A stretch of 36,291 nt of DNA from a bacterium. Its GTDB lineage: Bacteria > Actinomycetota > Thermoleophilia > Solirubrobacterales > 70-9. Location of the stretch: contig JAHEXV010000019.1 in assembly GCA_023251935.1 (NCBI GenBank), forward strand, positions 1 to 36,291, in the 5' to 3' direction. Numbering within the stretch: position 1 is the stretch's first letter; each line of letters starts with the position of its first letter. Below, piece after piece: positions 22,934 through 30,724 of the stretch. The notes beneath the pieces were generated by a model that was not told the DNA's origin, did not search any database, and worked only from the letters and a program-made list of their open reading frames with translations. The position numbers were made by a program, and so were the translations under genes.

Positions 22934-23557
22934 TTCCTCTAGGTGGCGGCCGGTTCCGTCCGCGCTTCAGCCGAGGATTCGGAGTCGGGCCTAGCCCGGT
23001 CCTTCCTCGACGCAATCAATCACAACCAGGCGGGGAAGTCCGGGGCACCTGACTCGGGTTGCCTTTCAGCTCCCTAACCCGACCAGGCGCGACGACGTAG
23101 CAACTCGTCCTAGGCCCTTCTCCTTTGATGGAAGTTTTCCTGTCGGGAACCCACAGGCGACCAGCGTTCGACTAGCCACCTTCGCAGGGTATCGCGCCGG
23201 GTGGCGGGAGGGGCGCAAAAGCCGTTCTTGAGCGATTGCTCACGCATCCCCGAAAATGCACCCCCCCGCCCATCCCCCAAATGGGCTGCAAATGAGGTCT
23301 TTCTAGGCGGCGGGCTTATACAGCGATTGACCATGTGTGACCGCCGTCACACACAAACAGCTGTTCGATTGCCACCCTGCCGCCGCTTACCCCTCGGGCG
23401 CGCGCCGCGGATCGGCGCGCTCTTACAGACCGCCCAGGGAAGACGGACGCCCGGCATACCGGAGCGCTGACCGAAGGCCGCAGTGCGTGCCTTTGCGTGC
23501 GCGCGCCGCCATGCGCTGAGCGCGGTCGGGCCAATCGAACTGGAGGTGGTTCATTCC
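22934..23557. other. Non-coding region between the transposon genes and the Rpf-like gene
   Basis: About 620 bp without a convincing gene; the short frames give Arg/Pro-rich products only. Holds a CRP-type module (23315-23354) and an 8-bp hairpin at 23400-23420 (GCGCGCCG, loop CGGAT, CGGCGCGC). The first half is probably the non-coding tail of the mobile element. I did not recognise the core of a c-di-AMP riboswitch in the leader of the Rpf-like gene. Confidence 0.6.
23315..23354 (+). promoter_or_regulatory. 40-bp module with perfect CRP-type palindrome (copy 2)
   Basis: TGTGTGAC-CGCC-GTCACACA (23334-23353) is a perfect 8-bp dyad; its core TGTGACCGCCGTCACA is an exact TGTGA-N6-TCACA match. 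The flank CTTATACAGCGATTGACCA also matches copy 1 at 20307-20346 in inverted orientation. It lies about 200 nt upstream of the Rpf-like gene. Confidence 0.65.
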
Positions 23558-24073
23558 GTGTCCGTCACGAAACGACAGTTGATCGCCGCCACGGGCGCAG
23601 TCGGCCTGGCGCTGAGCCTGGGCGGGCAGGCAGCGGGCTCTCCCGCCCACGCCCCCGCCAAGCGAGGGGCCGCGGCGCGCCCCGACCATCGTCCGGCGCT
23701 GGCCGTTCTCAACCGGCCCACCAAGCGCTTTCACCTGGCGGTCGAGATCGCCCGCCGCGAGGCGAGGAAGGACCGGGCCGCGCGAGCCTCGGGCGATTCG
23801 GCCGCCTCGGCGGGGAACATCCCCTCTCCGGAGTCGGTCGGCGTCTCCGCGGCGACACTCGAGTCGATCGCGGCCTGCGAGTCGGGCGGCGATCCATCGA
23901 TCGTCTCCGCGGACGGGACCTACCGCGGCAAGTACCAGTTCGACCAGGGGACCTGGGCCTCGGTCGGCGGATCCGGTGACCCCGCGGCCGCCTCGGAGGC
24001 TGAGCAGGACTATCGAGCCGCGCTGCTGTACAGCCGCGGCGGTTCGAGCCCCTGGCCGATCTGCGGATCGTGA
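23558..24073 (+). CDS. Secreted Rpf/transglycosylase-like protein
   Basis: 171 aa from the GTG at 23558, preceded by GGAGGTGG. Signal peptide MSVTKRQLIAATGAVGLALS, then a basic low-complexity spacer, then a C-terminal domain LESIAACESGGDPSIVSADGTYRGKYQFDQGTWASVGG to LYSRGGSSPWPICGS. That is the resuscitation-promoting-factor fold (lysozyme-like), with catalytic Glu in ACESGG. It cleaves peptidoglycan and is linked to exit from dormancy in actinobacteria. Acts outside the cell. Followed by a strong terminator. An open frame from 23483 exists, but the upstream part is not a signal sequence. Confidence 0.88.
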   Translation: MSVTKRQLIAATGAVGLALSLGGQAAGSPAHAPAKRGAAARPDHRPALAVLNRPTKRFHLAVEIARREARKDRAARASGDSAASAGNIPSPESVGVSAATLESIAACESGGDPSIVSADGTYRGKYQFDQGTWASVGGSGDPAAASEAEQDYRAALLYSRGGSSPWPICGS

Positions 24074-24076
24074 CTG

Positions 24077-24103
24077 GAAGCCCCGGCCCAGCGCCGGGGC
24101 TTC
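24077..24103 (+). terminator. Rho-independent-type terminator of the Rpf-like gene
   Basis: GAAGCCCCGGC pairs perfectly with GCCGGGGCTTC across CCAGC, then TCGTTT. Begins 3 nt after the stop codon. Confidence 0.85.
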
Positions 24104-24135
24104 TCGTTTGAGCCCGCCCTGCCGATGGTTAGCGG

Positions 24136-24840
24136 GTGAACGTCAGCGAGTACGCGCTCGTCCGGGGGGGTCGCCGCACGCGCGCCACGCTGGCGCGCTG
24201 GAATTGCCACCCGGCGCCGGTCCTGCGGAGCTGGATCGCGGGCGCGGCGGCGGTGGCGGTGGTGCTCCTGGCGGTGGTCTGGCTGATCTCGTCCGTGGCC
24301 CGGCCGGACCTGACGCCGATCGCGATACCCGGGATCACCGACCCGCCGCGGGCGCTCGACGTGCTGCGGATCCTGTACCGCAACTCCCTGGTCCTCGGGC
24401 TGCACGCCTTCGCATGCATCGCCGGGTTCATCGCCGGCAGCTCGCTGCCGCTCTCCGCCGAGCGGCGCAGCGGCCTCTCGCGCTGGATCCACGAGAAGGC
24501 GAGGCCGGTCGCGTTCGGGTGGGTGATCGCGGTGACCTGCTTCTCACTCGGAACGCAGGCCTACGCGCTCGGCGCAACCGGGGCGACGCTTGCCTACCAG
24601 CTCCACATCTCGACCGCCGCGCTGATGCTCACCGTGCTCCCGCACGCGATCCCGGAGCTGACCGCCCTCTTCCTGCCGCTGGCCGCCTGGACGATCGCCA
24701 GCCGGCGCAGCGAGTGGGACGACCTGCTGGCCGCCACCCTGGTCACCGTGGCGATCGCAGTCCCGACCCTGGTCTGCGCGGCTCTCTGGGAGACCTACGT
24801 CTGGCCGCAGCTGCTCGACGGCCTCTCGCCGGTCGCCTAG
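24136..24840 (+). CDS. SpoIIM-like (DUF95) membrane protein
   Basis: 234 aa from the GTG at 24136. About five hydrophobic helices. ILYRNSLVLGLHAFACIAGFIAG and LTVLPHAIPELTALFLPLAAW are the conserved parts of the stage II sporulation protein M family (the PHxxxE motif). In non-spore-formers the role is unknown, possibly envelope or transport linked. Lies after the Rpf terminator, so it has its own promoter. Convergent with the enoyl-CoA hydratase gene. Confidence 0.8.
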   Translation: MNVSEYALVRGGRRTRATLARWNCHPAPVLRSWIAGAAAVAVVLLAVVWLISSVARPDLTPIAIPGITDPPRALDVLRILYRNSLVLGLHAFACIAGFIAGSSLPLSAERRSGLSRWIHEKARPVAFGWVIAVTCFSLGTQAYALGATGATLAYQLHISTAALMLTVLPHAIPELTALFLPLAAWTIASRRSEWDDLLAATLVTVAIAVPTLVCAALWETYVWPQLLDGLSPVA

Positions 24841-24846
24841 TCGCGG

Positions 24847-25593
24847 TCAGGCGGCCTCGCCGTCCTCCTCGGAGCTGGCGGCGTCCGGGCCGAGCAGCGC
24901 CCGGCGAAAGACCTGTTGCTCGTCCTCGAACAGGAAGCCCCACAGGTGCCGGCGCTCCAACAATGTGCGTCGCTTGGTCTCGAGCACGGCCCGGCGCGGC
25001 AGGGCGGCGACGCGCTGTCCGAGCTCGAGCCCGCGGGCGACGACCTCGCCGGTCACGACCTCGCGGACGATGCCAAGCTTCAGGGCCTCCTCCGCCTTGA
25101 CGAGGCGACCGGTGAGGCAGAGCTCCTGCGCGATCGTGGCCGGCAGCACAGCTCGCGCGGCCGCATAGCTCGGAGGGATGCCCCGCGGCAGCTCCGGATA
25201 GCCGAAGACGGCCGAGGGCGCGGCGATTCGCAGATCGCAGAGCAGCGCCAGCGCGAACCCGCCGGCGATCGCCGGGCCGTTCACCGCGGCGACGATCGGA
25301 CGCCGGCAGTTGCCGACCGACTCGAAGGCGAGGGTGCTCGTCTCGACCAGTTGCCTGCGGTGCTCGAGATCGCCGCCGAACTGGGCAGTGTCCATCCCCG
25401 AGCAGAAGGCCGGACCCGCCCCGGTCAGCACGATGCACCCGATGCCCCGGTCGTCCGACAGGGTTCCGAACGCGTCGGCGAGCTCTTGGCGCAGCTCGAT
25501 CGAGAGCGCGTTTCGCTTCTCCGGGCGCCGCAGCGTGACGAGGGCAACCTCGTCGTGGCGCTCGATCGACAGCAAGCCGGCCAACGGTCCCAC
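24847..25593 (-). CDS. Enoyl-CoA hydratase/isomerase family protein
   Basis: 248 aa from the GTG at 25593 (alternatives: TTG in the next few codons). Crotonase motifs: LVTLRRPEKRNALS, GAGPAFCSGMD (oxyanion-hole region), VAAVNGPAIAGGFALALLCDLRIAA, GYPELPRGIPPSYA. It hydrates or isomerises an acyl-CoA in fatty-acid or related catabolism. The expected catalytic Glu in the GxPE segment is present (YPELPRG). Divergent from the HD-domain gene. Confidence 0.88.
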   Translation of the reverse strand: MGPLAGLLSIERHDEVALVTLRRPEKRNALSIELRQELADAFGTLSDDRGIGCIVLTGAGPAFCSGMDTAQFGGDLEHRRQLVETSTLAFESVGNCRRPIVAAVNGPAIAGGFALALLCDLRIAAPSAVFGYPELPRGIPPSYAAARAVLPATIAQELCLTGRLVKAEEALKLGIVREVVTGEVVARGLELGQRVAALPRRAVLETKRRTLLERRHLWGFLFEDEQQVFRRALLGPDAASSEEDGEAA

Positions 25594-25657
25594 TCTATCC
25601 GGGACCACCAACCGGTCGGGCGCCCACCGGCGCTGCCGAGCCTGAGAGACTGAGCGC

Positions 25658-26512
25658 GTGAACGCCGAGGGAGCCGAGAGCGCCACCGGCCCAGGCGAAC
25701 GAGGGGTCACCCCCGAAGCGGCGATCGAGCCGGCCCGCGTCCGTGTGCCGACCCGCGGCAATCGCCGGCTGGAGACGCTCCTGGACGGGGTCAACGCGGA
25801 CCTCGAGCTGCGGACCTGGTGGCATATGGCCCAGGTGGCCTCGGAGCGGCTCGGGATGTCGGACCACTCCTGGGTCCACGTCCAGATCGTGCTCAACATC
25901 GCGCTCCGCCTGTTGCGTCTGCTCGCCCGGGCCGGGATCGAGCCGGTGATGGTCACCGACCATGCGATGGGGAGGCGCGACGCCGAGGTCGTGGTGGCGG
26001 CGGGCGCGCTCCTTCACGACGTCGGCATGTCGATCCACCGGGCCGACCACGAGGCCTACAGCCTCTTCCTCGCCGAGCGCAAGCTCAGGGAGCTCCTCGA
26101 GGACGCCTACCCCGAGCCCGAGCGCACGGTGATCGTTTCCGAGGCGCTGCACGCGATCATCGGTCACCGGCGCCGCGGCGAGCCGTACACGCTCGAGGCG
26201 GGGGTCGTCCGGGTCGCCGATGCGCTCGACATGGCGCAGGGGCGCTCCCGGGTACCGGTCGAGGCGGGGCGGGTCGGGATCCACTCCCTGTCAGCCGCGG
26301 CCATCGACGAGATCACGATCGACGCCGGCGAGGAGCTCGCCGTCCGGGTGGACGTGAAGATGAACAACTCGGCTGGGATCTTCCAGGTCGACGACCTGCT
26401 GGCGACCAAGATCCGGGGCACCCCGCTGGAGGGGCACGTCGAGGTCGTCGCGACGATCGAGGGCGAGACCGAGAAGCGGCTGCTGACCGAGTTCAGGCTG
26501 CCGGGAGCCTAG
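25658..26512 (+). CDS. HD-domain phosphohydrolase-like protein
   Basis: 284 aa from the GTG at 25658. HD-superfamily motifs: HSWVHVQIVLNIALRLL (first His), GALLHDVGMSIHR (HD pair) and VRVADALDMAQGR (final Asp). These bind one or two metals and hydrolyse phosphate esters or nucleotides. The C-terminal third (EITIDAGEELAVRVDVKMNN, HVEVVATIEGETEKRLL) is beta-rich and may be a sensor or dimer domain. Substrate unknown. Ends in a palindrome shared with arsM. Confidence 0.82.
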   Translation: MNAEGAESATGPGERGVTPEAAIEPARVRVPTRGNRRLETLLDGVNADLELRTWWHMAQVASERLGMSDHSWVHVQIVLNIALRLLRLLARAGIEPVMVTDHAMGRRDAEVVVAAGALLHDVGMSIHRADHEAYSLFLAERKLRELLEDAYPEPERTVIVSEALHAIIGHRRRGEPYTLEAGVVRVADALDMAQGRSRVPVEAGRVGIHSLSAAAIDEITIDAGEELAVRVDVKMNNSAGIFQVDDLLATKIRGTPLEGHVEVVATIEGETEKRLLTEFRLPGA

Positions 26513-26520
26513 GCTCCCGG
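26501..26520. terminator. Perfect 20-bp palindrome containing both stop codons
   Basis: CCGGGAGCCTAGGCTCCCGG reads the same on both strands. Its centre supplies TAG for the HD-domain gene (26510-26512) and, on the other strand, TAG for arsM (26509-26511). Both proteins therefore end PGA-stop. It probably acts as a bidirectional terminator. Confidence 0.8.
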
Positions 26521-27303
26521 CTCCGGCTTCCGCGCCCGGACGATCGCCGAGCCGGCTTGCTTGTGGACCCGGTGGGTCTCGCGGATCTCGATCCCTTCGA
26601 ACCCCGCGGCGGCGAGCTGACGCCGGAACTCGTCCGCGGTCAGCGCTCCGGCGACGCAGCCGGTCCACTGCCGCATGTCGCGGCGGGTCGCATCGTCCAT
26701 GTCCGGGTCGGCGACCACGTCGGTGACGGCGAACCGGCCGCCCGGCTTCAGCACCCGCGCCGCCTCGCGAAGGACACGGGCCTTGTCGCCCGACAGGTTG
26801 ATGACGCAGTTGGAGATGATCGCGTCGACCGACTCGTCCGCGAGCGGGACCGCCTCGATCTCCCCCTTCAGGAACTCGGCGTTCTCGATCCCGGCCTGCC
26901 GCTGGTTGTGGCGGGCGAGCTCCAGCATCTCGTCGGTCATGTCCAGGCCGTAGGCCCTGCCGCCCGGCCCGACGCGCCGGGCCGACAGCAGAACGTCGAT
27001 CCCCCCGCCGGAGCCCAGGTCGAGGACGACCTCACCCTCGTGGAGGTCGGCGACCGCGGTGGGGTTTCCGCAGCCGAGCGAGGCGAGCTTCGCCGCGTCG
27101 GGCAGGGAGTCGCGCTCGGTGCGCGAGTAGAGCTCGGCGCCGAAGGCCTCCCCGTCGAGCTCCGCGGCCTCGCTGGCGCCGCAGCCGCACGATGACTCGG
27201 CGGAGCCGCAGCACCCGGCGGAGCCCGCACCCGCGTCCCGCGCCGCCTCCGCGTAGCGCTCACGGACGGCCTCGCGGATGCTCTCGCTCTCGGTTGGACT
27301 CAT
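26509..27303 (-). CDS. arsM: Arsenite S-adenosylmethionine methyltransferase
   Basis: 264 aa, ATG at 27303 with AAGGAGG. N-terminal Cys cluster ([13 protein letters not shown]), SAM-binding [21 protein letters not shown], and the three arsenic-binding Cys in [15 protein letters not shown] and WTGCVAGAL, as expected for ArsM. It methylates As(III) to methylated, partly volatile arsenicals. Start overlaps the upstream methyltransferase stop (ATGA). Third gene of the minus-strand ars unit. Confidence 0.95.
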   Translation of the reverse strand: MSPTESESIREAVRERYAEAARDAGAGSAGCCGSAESSCGCGASEAAELDGEAFGAELYSRTERDSLPDAAKLASLGCGNPTAVADLHEGEVVLDLGSGGGIDVLLSARRVGPGGRAYGLDMTDEMLELARHNQRQAGIENAEFLKGEIEAVPLADESVDAIISNCVINLSGDKARVLREAARVLKPGGRFAVTDVVADPDMDDATRRDMRQWTGCVAGALTADEFRRQLAAAGFEGIEIRETHRVHKQAGSAIVRARKPEPGA

Positions 27304-27995
27304 CGTTCCTCCTTGTGTGCGGTCACGATCTCGGTCGGAAAGAGCATCTGCGAGAGGTACTCGCGCGAGACGTCGGCGAAGCCGAGCTCCCCCAGCACCG
27401 GCGCCGCGAGAACGCCGCGACAATTGGCGGTGACCACGAACCCGCGGGCATAGGCCCAATCCCAGATCCGCTGGCGGCGGCGCTCGCCCTTGGTCATGTT
27501 CGAGAGCACGAGTCTGCCGCCGGGCCGCAGGACTCGCTTGAACTCCGCCAGGGCGCGTGGGATGTCATCGCGCCGAAGCAGATCGAGCATGTAGGCGTTG
27601 ACGAGCAGGTCGAAGCTCTCGTCCGCAAACGGCAGTTCCAGGGCGCTGGCCTTGAGGAGCTCGACAGAAGGCGCGGTCTCTTCCACCCGCCGCCGCGCCT
27701 GGGCGAGCATGCCGTCGGAGATCTCGACGCCCACGTTGCGCCCGCCCCGGTTCGCGTGCGCCAGGCGGACGAGCTGGACGCCAGTTCCGACCGCCACCTC
27801 GAGAAGCTGCTCGCCCGGGTGCACGTCCGCGAGCTCGAGCACCCGTCGCCGGGCCTTCGACTCGGTGACTCGCGCCCAGGCCTCGTACACCGGCGCGAGC
27901 CGCGAATATGTGCCAGGCACGCGCTCGGGCGGGTCCTTGGCCTCGAGGATCTCCTCGCGCCAGTCCCGGCGAGGCTCGGCTAGCTCGACAGCCAC
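27300..27995 (-). CDS. Class I SAM methyltransferase of the ars operon
   Basis: 231 aa from the GTG at 27995, overlapping the arsR stop by 16 nt. SAM fold motif LLEVAVGTGVQLVRLAHANR, EISDGMLAQARRR, and FDLLVNAYMLDLLRRDDIPRALAEFKRVLRPGGRLVLSN. It is UbiE-like, and has only one Cys (TANCRG), so it lacks the arsenic-binding Cys set of ArsM. A second, differently built methyltransferase between arsR and arsM; its substrate is unknown. Further methylation of arsenicals is one inference. Confidence 0.8.
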   Translation of the reverse strand: MAVELAEPRRDWREEILEAKDPPERVPGTYSRLAPVYEAWARVTESKARRRVLELADVHPGEQLLEVAVGTGVQLVRLAHANRGGRNVGVEISDGMLAQARRRVEETAPSVELLKASALELPFADESFDLLVNAYMLDLLRRDDIPRALAEFKRVLRPGGRLVLSNMTKGERRRQRIWDWAYARGFVVTANCRGVLAAPVLGELGFADVSREYLSQMLFPTEIVTAHKEER

Positions 27996-28336
27996 GCGGA
28001 GAGCTCCTTCACGGCGTCGGGGTTGACGTAGTAGTAGGCCCAGAGGCCGCGGCGCTCGGAGCCGACGATCCCGGCCTCCCGCAGCACCTTCAGGTGATGG
28101 GAGACCGTTGGCTGGGAGAGGTCGAACAGCGGCACCAGCTCGCAGACGCACACCTTCCCGGCGTGCTTGCGGAGCACGTCGACGAGCTGGAGGCGAATCG
28201 GGTCGCCCAGGGCCTTGGCGACCCGTGCCAGCCGCTCGGCCTCGAGCCGCTCGACATCGGGGTAGACGACCGGCTCGCAGCAGGGCTCCCCGGCGGGACG
28301 CTTGTGCTTTGGGGCGAGCTCCAGATCGACAGCCAT
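27980..28336 (-). CDS. arsR: ArsR-family arsenic-responsive repressor
   Basis: 118 aa. Winged helix LARVAKALGDPIRLQLVDVLRKHAGKVCVCELVPLFDLSQPTVSHHLKVLREAGIV. Candidate As(III) ligands: CC in GEPCCEP near the N terminus and CVC in KVCVCEL; three or more thiols are expected for arsenite binding. First gene of arsR-methyltransferase-arsM. The likely -10 lies 8 nt before the ATG, so the mRNA may be leaderless. Confidence 0.92.
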   Translation of the reverse strand: MAVDLELAPKHKRPAGEPCCEPVVYPDVERLEAERLARVAKALGDPIRLQLVDVLRKHAGKVCVCELVPLFDLSQPTVSHHLKVLREAGIVGSERRGLWAYYYVNPDAVKELSAWLSS

Positions 28337-28372
28337 CTATATACGTATATCAATTGAACAGATAGATGTCAA
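28334..28372. promoter_or_regulatory. Divergent ars operator/promoters
   Basis: AT-rich spacer between arsR and arsC. Minus strand: -35 TTGACA (28367-28372), 17 nt, -10 TATACG (28344-28349). Plus strand: -35 TTGAAC (28354-28359) with -10 AATACT (28376-28381), 16-nt spacer. Contains the palindrome ATATACGTATAT (28339-28350) and the dyad CATCTAT...ATAGATG (28334-28340 and 28362-28368), candidate ArsR sites. Confidence 0.7.
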
Positions 28373-28414
28373 TGGAATACTCTGGGGCCTGAACAAAGAA
28401 CCGAGGAGAACGAG

Positions 28415-28468
28415 ATGGAGCCGCGGATGAAGGCCCACTGGCGCTGGTGCAGACGGGGGGCGGGTTGA
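28415..28468 (+). CDS. Short leader ORF (17 aa) before arsC
   Basis: A strong site GAGGAGAACGAG precedes the ATG at 28415. The ORF reads MEPRMKAHWRWCRRGAG. Its TGA overlaps the TTG start of arsC (TTGA). It is either a coupling leader peptide or an accidental ORF; the strength of its ribosome site, far better than that of arsC, favours use. Confidence 0.45.
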   Translation: MEPRMKAHWRWCRRGAG

Positions 28469-28893
28469 CCAAGGAGGTGCCCGAGGTCCTGTTCGTCTGC
28501 GTCCACAACGCGGGGCGCAGTCAGATGGCCGCCGGGCTGCTCGACAAGCTCGCCGATCGACGCGTGCACATCCGTACGGCTGGCTCGCACCCGGCCGATC
28601 AGATCAACCCAGCCGTCGTCGAGGCCATGGCGGAGGTCGACGTCGACCTCTCGAAGGAGTTCCCGAAGCCGCTCACCGACGAGGTGGTGCGGGCCGCGGA
28701 CGTGGTGATCACGATGGGATGTGGCGACGCCTGCCCGATCTACCCGGGCAAGCGCTACAACGACTGGGAGCTCAAGGACCCGGCGGGGAAGGACCTGGAT
28801 ACGGTCCGCCGGATCCGCGATCAGATCGCGGATCGGGTCAGGAACCTGCTCGACGAGCTCGACGCGGATGCCTCAGGCCCCGGATCGCCCTGA
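28465..28893 (+). CDS. arsC: Arsenate reductase, low-MW phosphatase type
   Basis: 142 aa from TTG 28465; GTG 28447 is an alternative, and GTG 28477 gives the family-like start MPEVLFVC but has its SD directly adjacent. CX5R active site in VCVHNAGRSQMAAGL. Two further Cys in MGCGDACPIYPGKRYNDWELKDPAGK. These mark the thiol-dependent arsenate reductases of the LMW-phosphatase fold, which reduce As(V) to As(III) using thioredoxin or a small thiol such as mycothiol. Overlaps the aquaporin gene by 26 nt. Confidence 0.92.
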   Translation: MTKEVPEVLFVCVHNAGRSQMAAGLLDKLADRRVHIRTAGSHPADQINPAVVEAMAEVDVDLSKEFPKPLTDEVVRAADVVITMGCGDACPIYPGKRYNDWELKDPAGKDLDTVRRIRDQIADRVRNLLDELDADASGPGSP

Positions 28894-29584
28894 CCTGGGG
28901 AGGCGGGCGCTGGCGGAGGCGCTCGCCGCGTTCACCCTCGTCTTCGCCGGCTGCGGCGCAATCGTCGCCAGCGCCCAGTACGCGGGCTCGTTGGGCAACG
29001 TGGGCATTGCCTTGGTCTTCGGCCTGGTGATCATGGTGATGATCTACGCGACCGGTCACCTGTCGGGGGCGCACATCAACCCGGCCGTGACCGTGGCGTT
29101 CACGCTCTCCCGCCATTTCCCGCCCCGCGAGGCGCTCGCCTACATCGCGGCGCAGTGCGGGGGGGCGATCGCGGCCGCCCTGGTGCTGCTGGCGGTGTGG
29201 CCCGGACAGCCCGCCCAGCTCGGCGCCACGACCCCAACCGTAGGTGTCGGCAGCGCGCTCCTCTACGAGGCGGTGCTGAGCGCATTCCTTATGTTCGTGG
29301 TGATGGCCGTGGCCACCGACACCCGTGCCGTTGGGGCTGCCGCGGCGATCGCGATCGGCGGCACGATCGGCCTCGACGCGCTGTTCGGAGGCCCGGTCAC
29401 CGGGGCGTCGATGAACCCGGCGCGCTCGCTCGGCCCGGCGCTGGTCGCCTGGGAATGGCGCGACTTCTGGGTCTATGTCGTCGGCCCGGTCGCGGGGACG
29501 GCGCTCGGCGGGTTCACCTACCAGCTGGTGCGGGGCGGACGAGGGGATGCGCCGGGGCTCGGGCCGCTTCCCGACGACGGCTAG
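28868..29584 (+). CDS. MIP-family aquaglyceroporin, likely arsenite channel
   Basis: 238 aa from the ATG at 28868. Both NPA pore motifs present: GAHINPAVTVAF and GASMNPARSLGP, with six hydrophobic helices between and around them. In several ars operons (for example Sinorhizobium meliloti AqpS) an aquaglyceroporin replaces the ArsB/Acr3 pump and lets As(III) leave down its gradient after ArsC makes it. No Acr3/ArsB is present here, so this is the probable exit route. Translationally coupled to arsC by overlap. Confidence 0.9.
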   Translation: MPQAPDRPDLGRRALAEALAAFTLVFAGCGAIVASAQYAGSLGNVGIALVFGLVIMVMIYATGHLSGAHINPAVTVAFTLSRHFPPREALAYIAAQCGGAIAAALVLLAVWPGQPAQLGATTPTVGVGSALLYEAVLSAFLMFVVMAVATDTRAVGAAAAIAIGGTIGLDALFGGPVTGASMNPARSLGPALVAWEWRDFWVYVVGPVAGTALGGFTYQLVRGGRGDAPGLGPLPDDG

Positions 29585-30376
29585 CTAGACGCCAGCCCCC
29601 TCGGCCCCGCGGCCCTCGCCGGCCGCGAAGCGCGTCGCGCCGCGGGCCCCCGTCTCGATCGAGGCGCGACCGAGCTCGGCCTCGAGCTCCAGGCCGTCGG
29701 CGAGCGACAGCCCGGACCCCTGGATCGTCGCCCGGCGATCGGAGAGCATCGTCGTCTGCGGGAACCCGGCCAGGCCCTCGGCTACCTCGAGCGCTCGCTC
29801 CAGGTGCCGGCCCTCCGGAACGACCTCGTTGACGAGCCCCCAGGCGAGCGCCTCCTCCGCCTCGACGACCCGGCCCGTCAGGGTCATCTCCAGCGCCCTG
29901 CCCATGCCCACGACTAGCGGCAGGCGCTGGGTGCCGCCGTCGATCAGCGGGACCCCGAAGCGCCGCTCCGTGAACCCGAGCCGCGCCGACTCCGTCGCGA
30001 TTCGCAGATCGCACCACAACGCCAACTCGAGCCCTCCCGCCAGGCACCAGCCGGAGATCGCCGCGACGGTCGGCTTCGAGGGGGTGAGCCGCGTGAACCC
30101 CATTGGCCCCCCGGGGGCCCCGGCCGCCGCGTCGATCGCCTCCGCGGTCAGCTCGGGAGCGGCCTCCGCCAGCGCCTTCAGATCGGCGCCGGCGCAGAAG
30201 GCCTCCTCGCCGCGCCCGGTCAGCACCAGCACCCGCGCATCCTCGTCGGCCTCGAACCGCTGGAACCCGTCGAGCAGCAGTCCGGCGGTCTCGGCGTCGA
30301 CCGCGTTGCGCCGCTCCGGCCGGTCGATGGTCAGCAGCGAAGCCGCCCCGGCACGCTCGTACTGCACCTTGGCCAT
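29585..30376 (-). CDS. Enoyl-CoA hydratase/isomerase family protein (second)
   Basis: 263 aa. SLLTIDRPERRNAVD, GRGEEAFCAGADLKALAEAA, VAAISGWCLAGGLELALWCDLRIATE and TERRFGVPLIDGGTQRLP define a crotonase-fold enzyme; the GVPL stretch shows no obvious catalytic Glu in the usual place, so the precise reaction is uncertain. Not closely similar to the other copy at 24847-25593. Tail-to-tail with the aquaporin gene, with no intergenic space. Confidence 0.88.
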   Translation of the reverse strand: MAKVQYERAGAASLLTIDRPERRNAVDAETAGLLLDGFQRFEADEDARVLVLTGRGEEAFCAGADLKALAEAAPELTAEAIDAAAGAPGGPMGFTRLTPSKPTVAAISGWCLAGGLELALWCDLRIATESARLGFTERRFGVPLIDGGTQRLPLVVGMGRALEMTLTGRVVEAEEALAWGLVNEVVPEGRHLERALEVAEGLAGFPQTTMLSDRRATIQGSGLSLADGLELEAELGRASIETGARGATRFAAGEGRGAEGAGV

Positions 30377-30383
30377 GCCGGGC

Positions 30384-30641
30384 CTAGGTGGGAGGGCGGA
30401 GGCGCTCCAGCTCCCTGCGGAGGCGCTCCTTGCGGCTCTCGAGCCGGATCTGGATCAGCGACAGGGCGATGACCAGCACCGTGAAGAAGATCATCAGCCC
30501 GAAGCCCCAGTAGGTGACGACCTTGTCGTCGGTGCGGCCCCAGAGGCCTACCCCGTCCGCCGCGAGCGCCGGCGACGCCACTGCCGCGAAGGCGACCAGC
30601 GAGACGCCCACGAAGAGGAGCGATCGGATCCCACGCCGCAC
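30384..30641 (-). CDS. Small membrane protein with signal peptide
   Basis: 85 aa from the GTG at 30641. Signal peptide MRRGIRSLLFVGVSLVAFAA with a likely cut after SPALAADG, then one transmembrane helix (VVTYWGFGLMIFFTVLVIALSL), and a basic cytoplasmic tail (RLESRKERLRRELERL). No family recognised. Followed 7 nt later by the enoyl-CoA hydratase gene on the same strand, so probably co-transcribed. Confidence 0.65.
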   Translation of the reverse strand: MRRGIRSLLFVGVSLVAFAAVASPALAADGVGLWGRTDDKVVTYWGFGLMIFFTVLVIALSLIQIRLESRKERLRRELERLRPPT

Positions 30642-30724
30642 GCGGGTGACTCTACTAGCGCTCGCGCCCCTTGCGCCCCATCGTCTTTACGAGGGACTTA
30701 GCTGATCGTCTAAATTGCGCGCCG

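Noticed and set aside
23110-23334. Minus-strand 74-aa frame before the Rpf-like gene
   Set aside because: Arg/Pro-rich, no domain, no ribosome site, and it overlaps the CRP-type module.
23360-23557. c-di-AMP riboswitch before the Rpf-like gene
   Set aside because: Such riboswitches are common before rpf genes in actinobacteria, but I could not find the conserved core; only a simple hairpin is visible. A covariance search would settle it.
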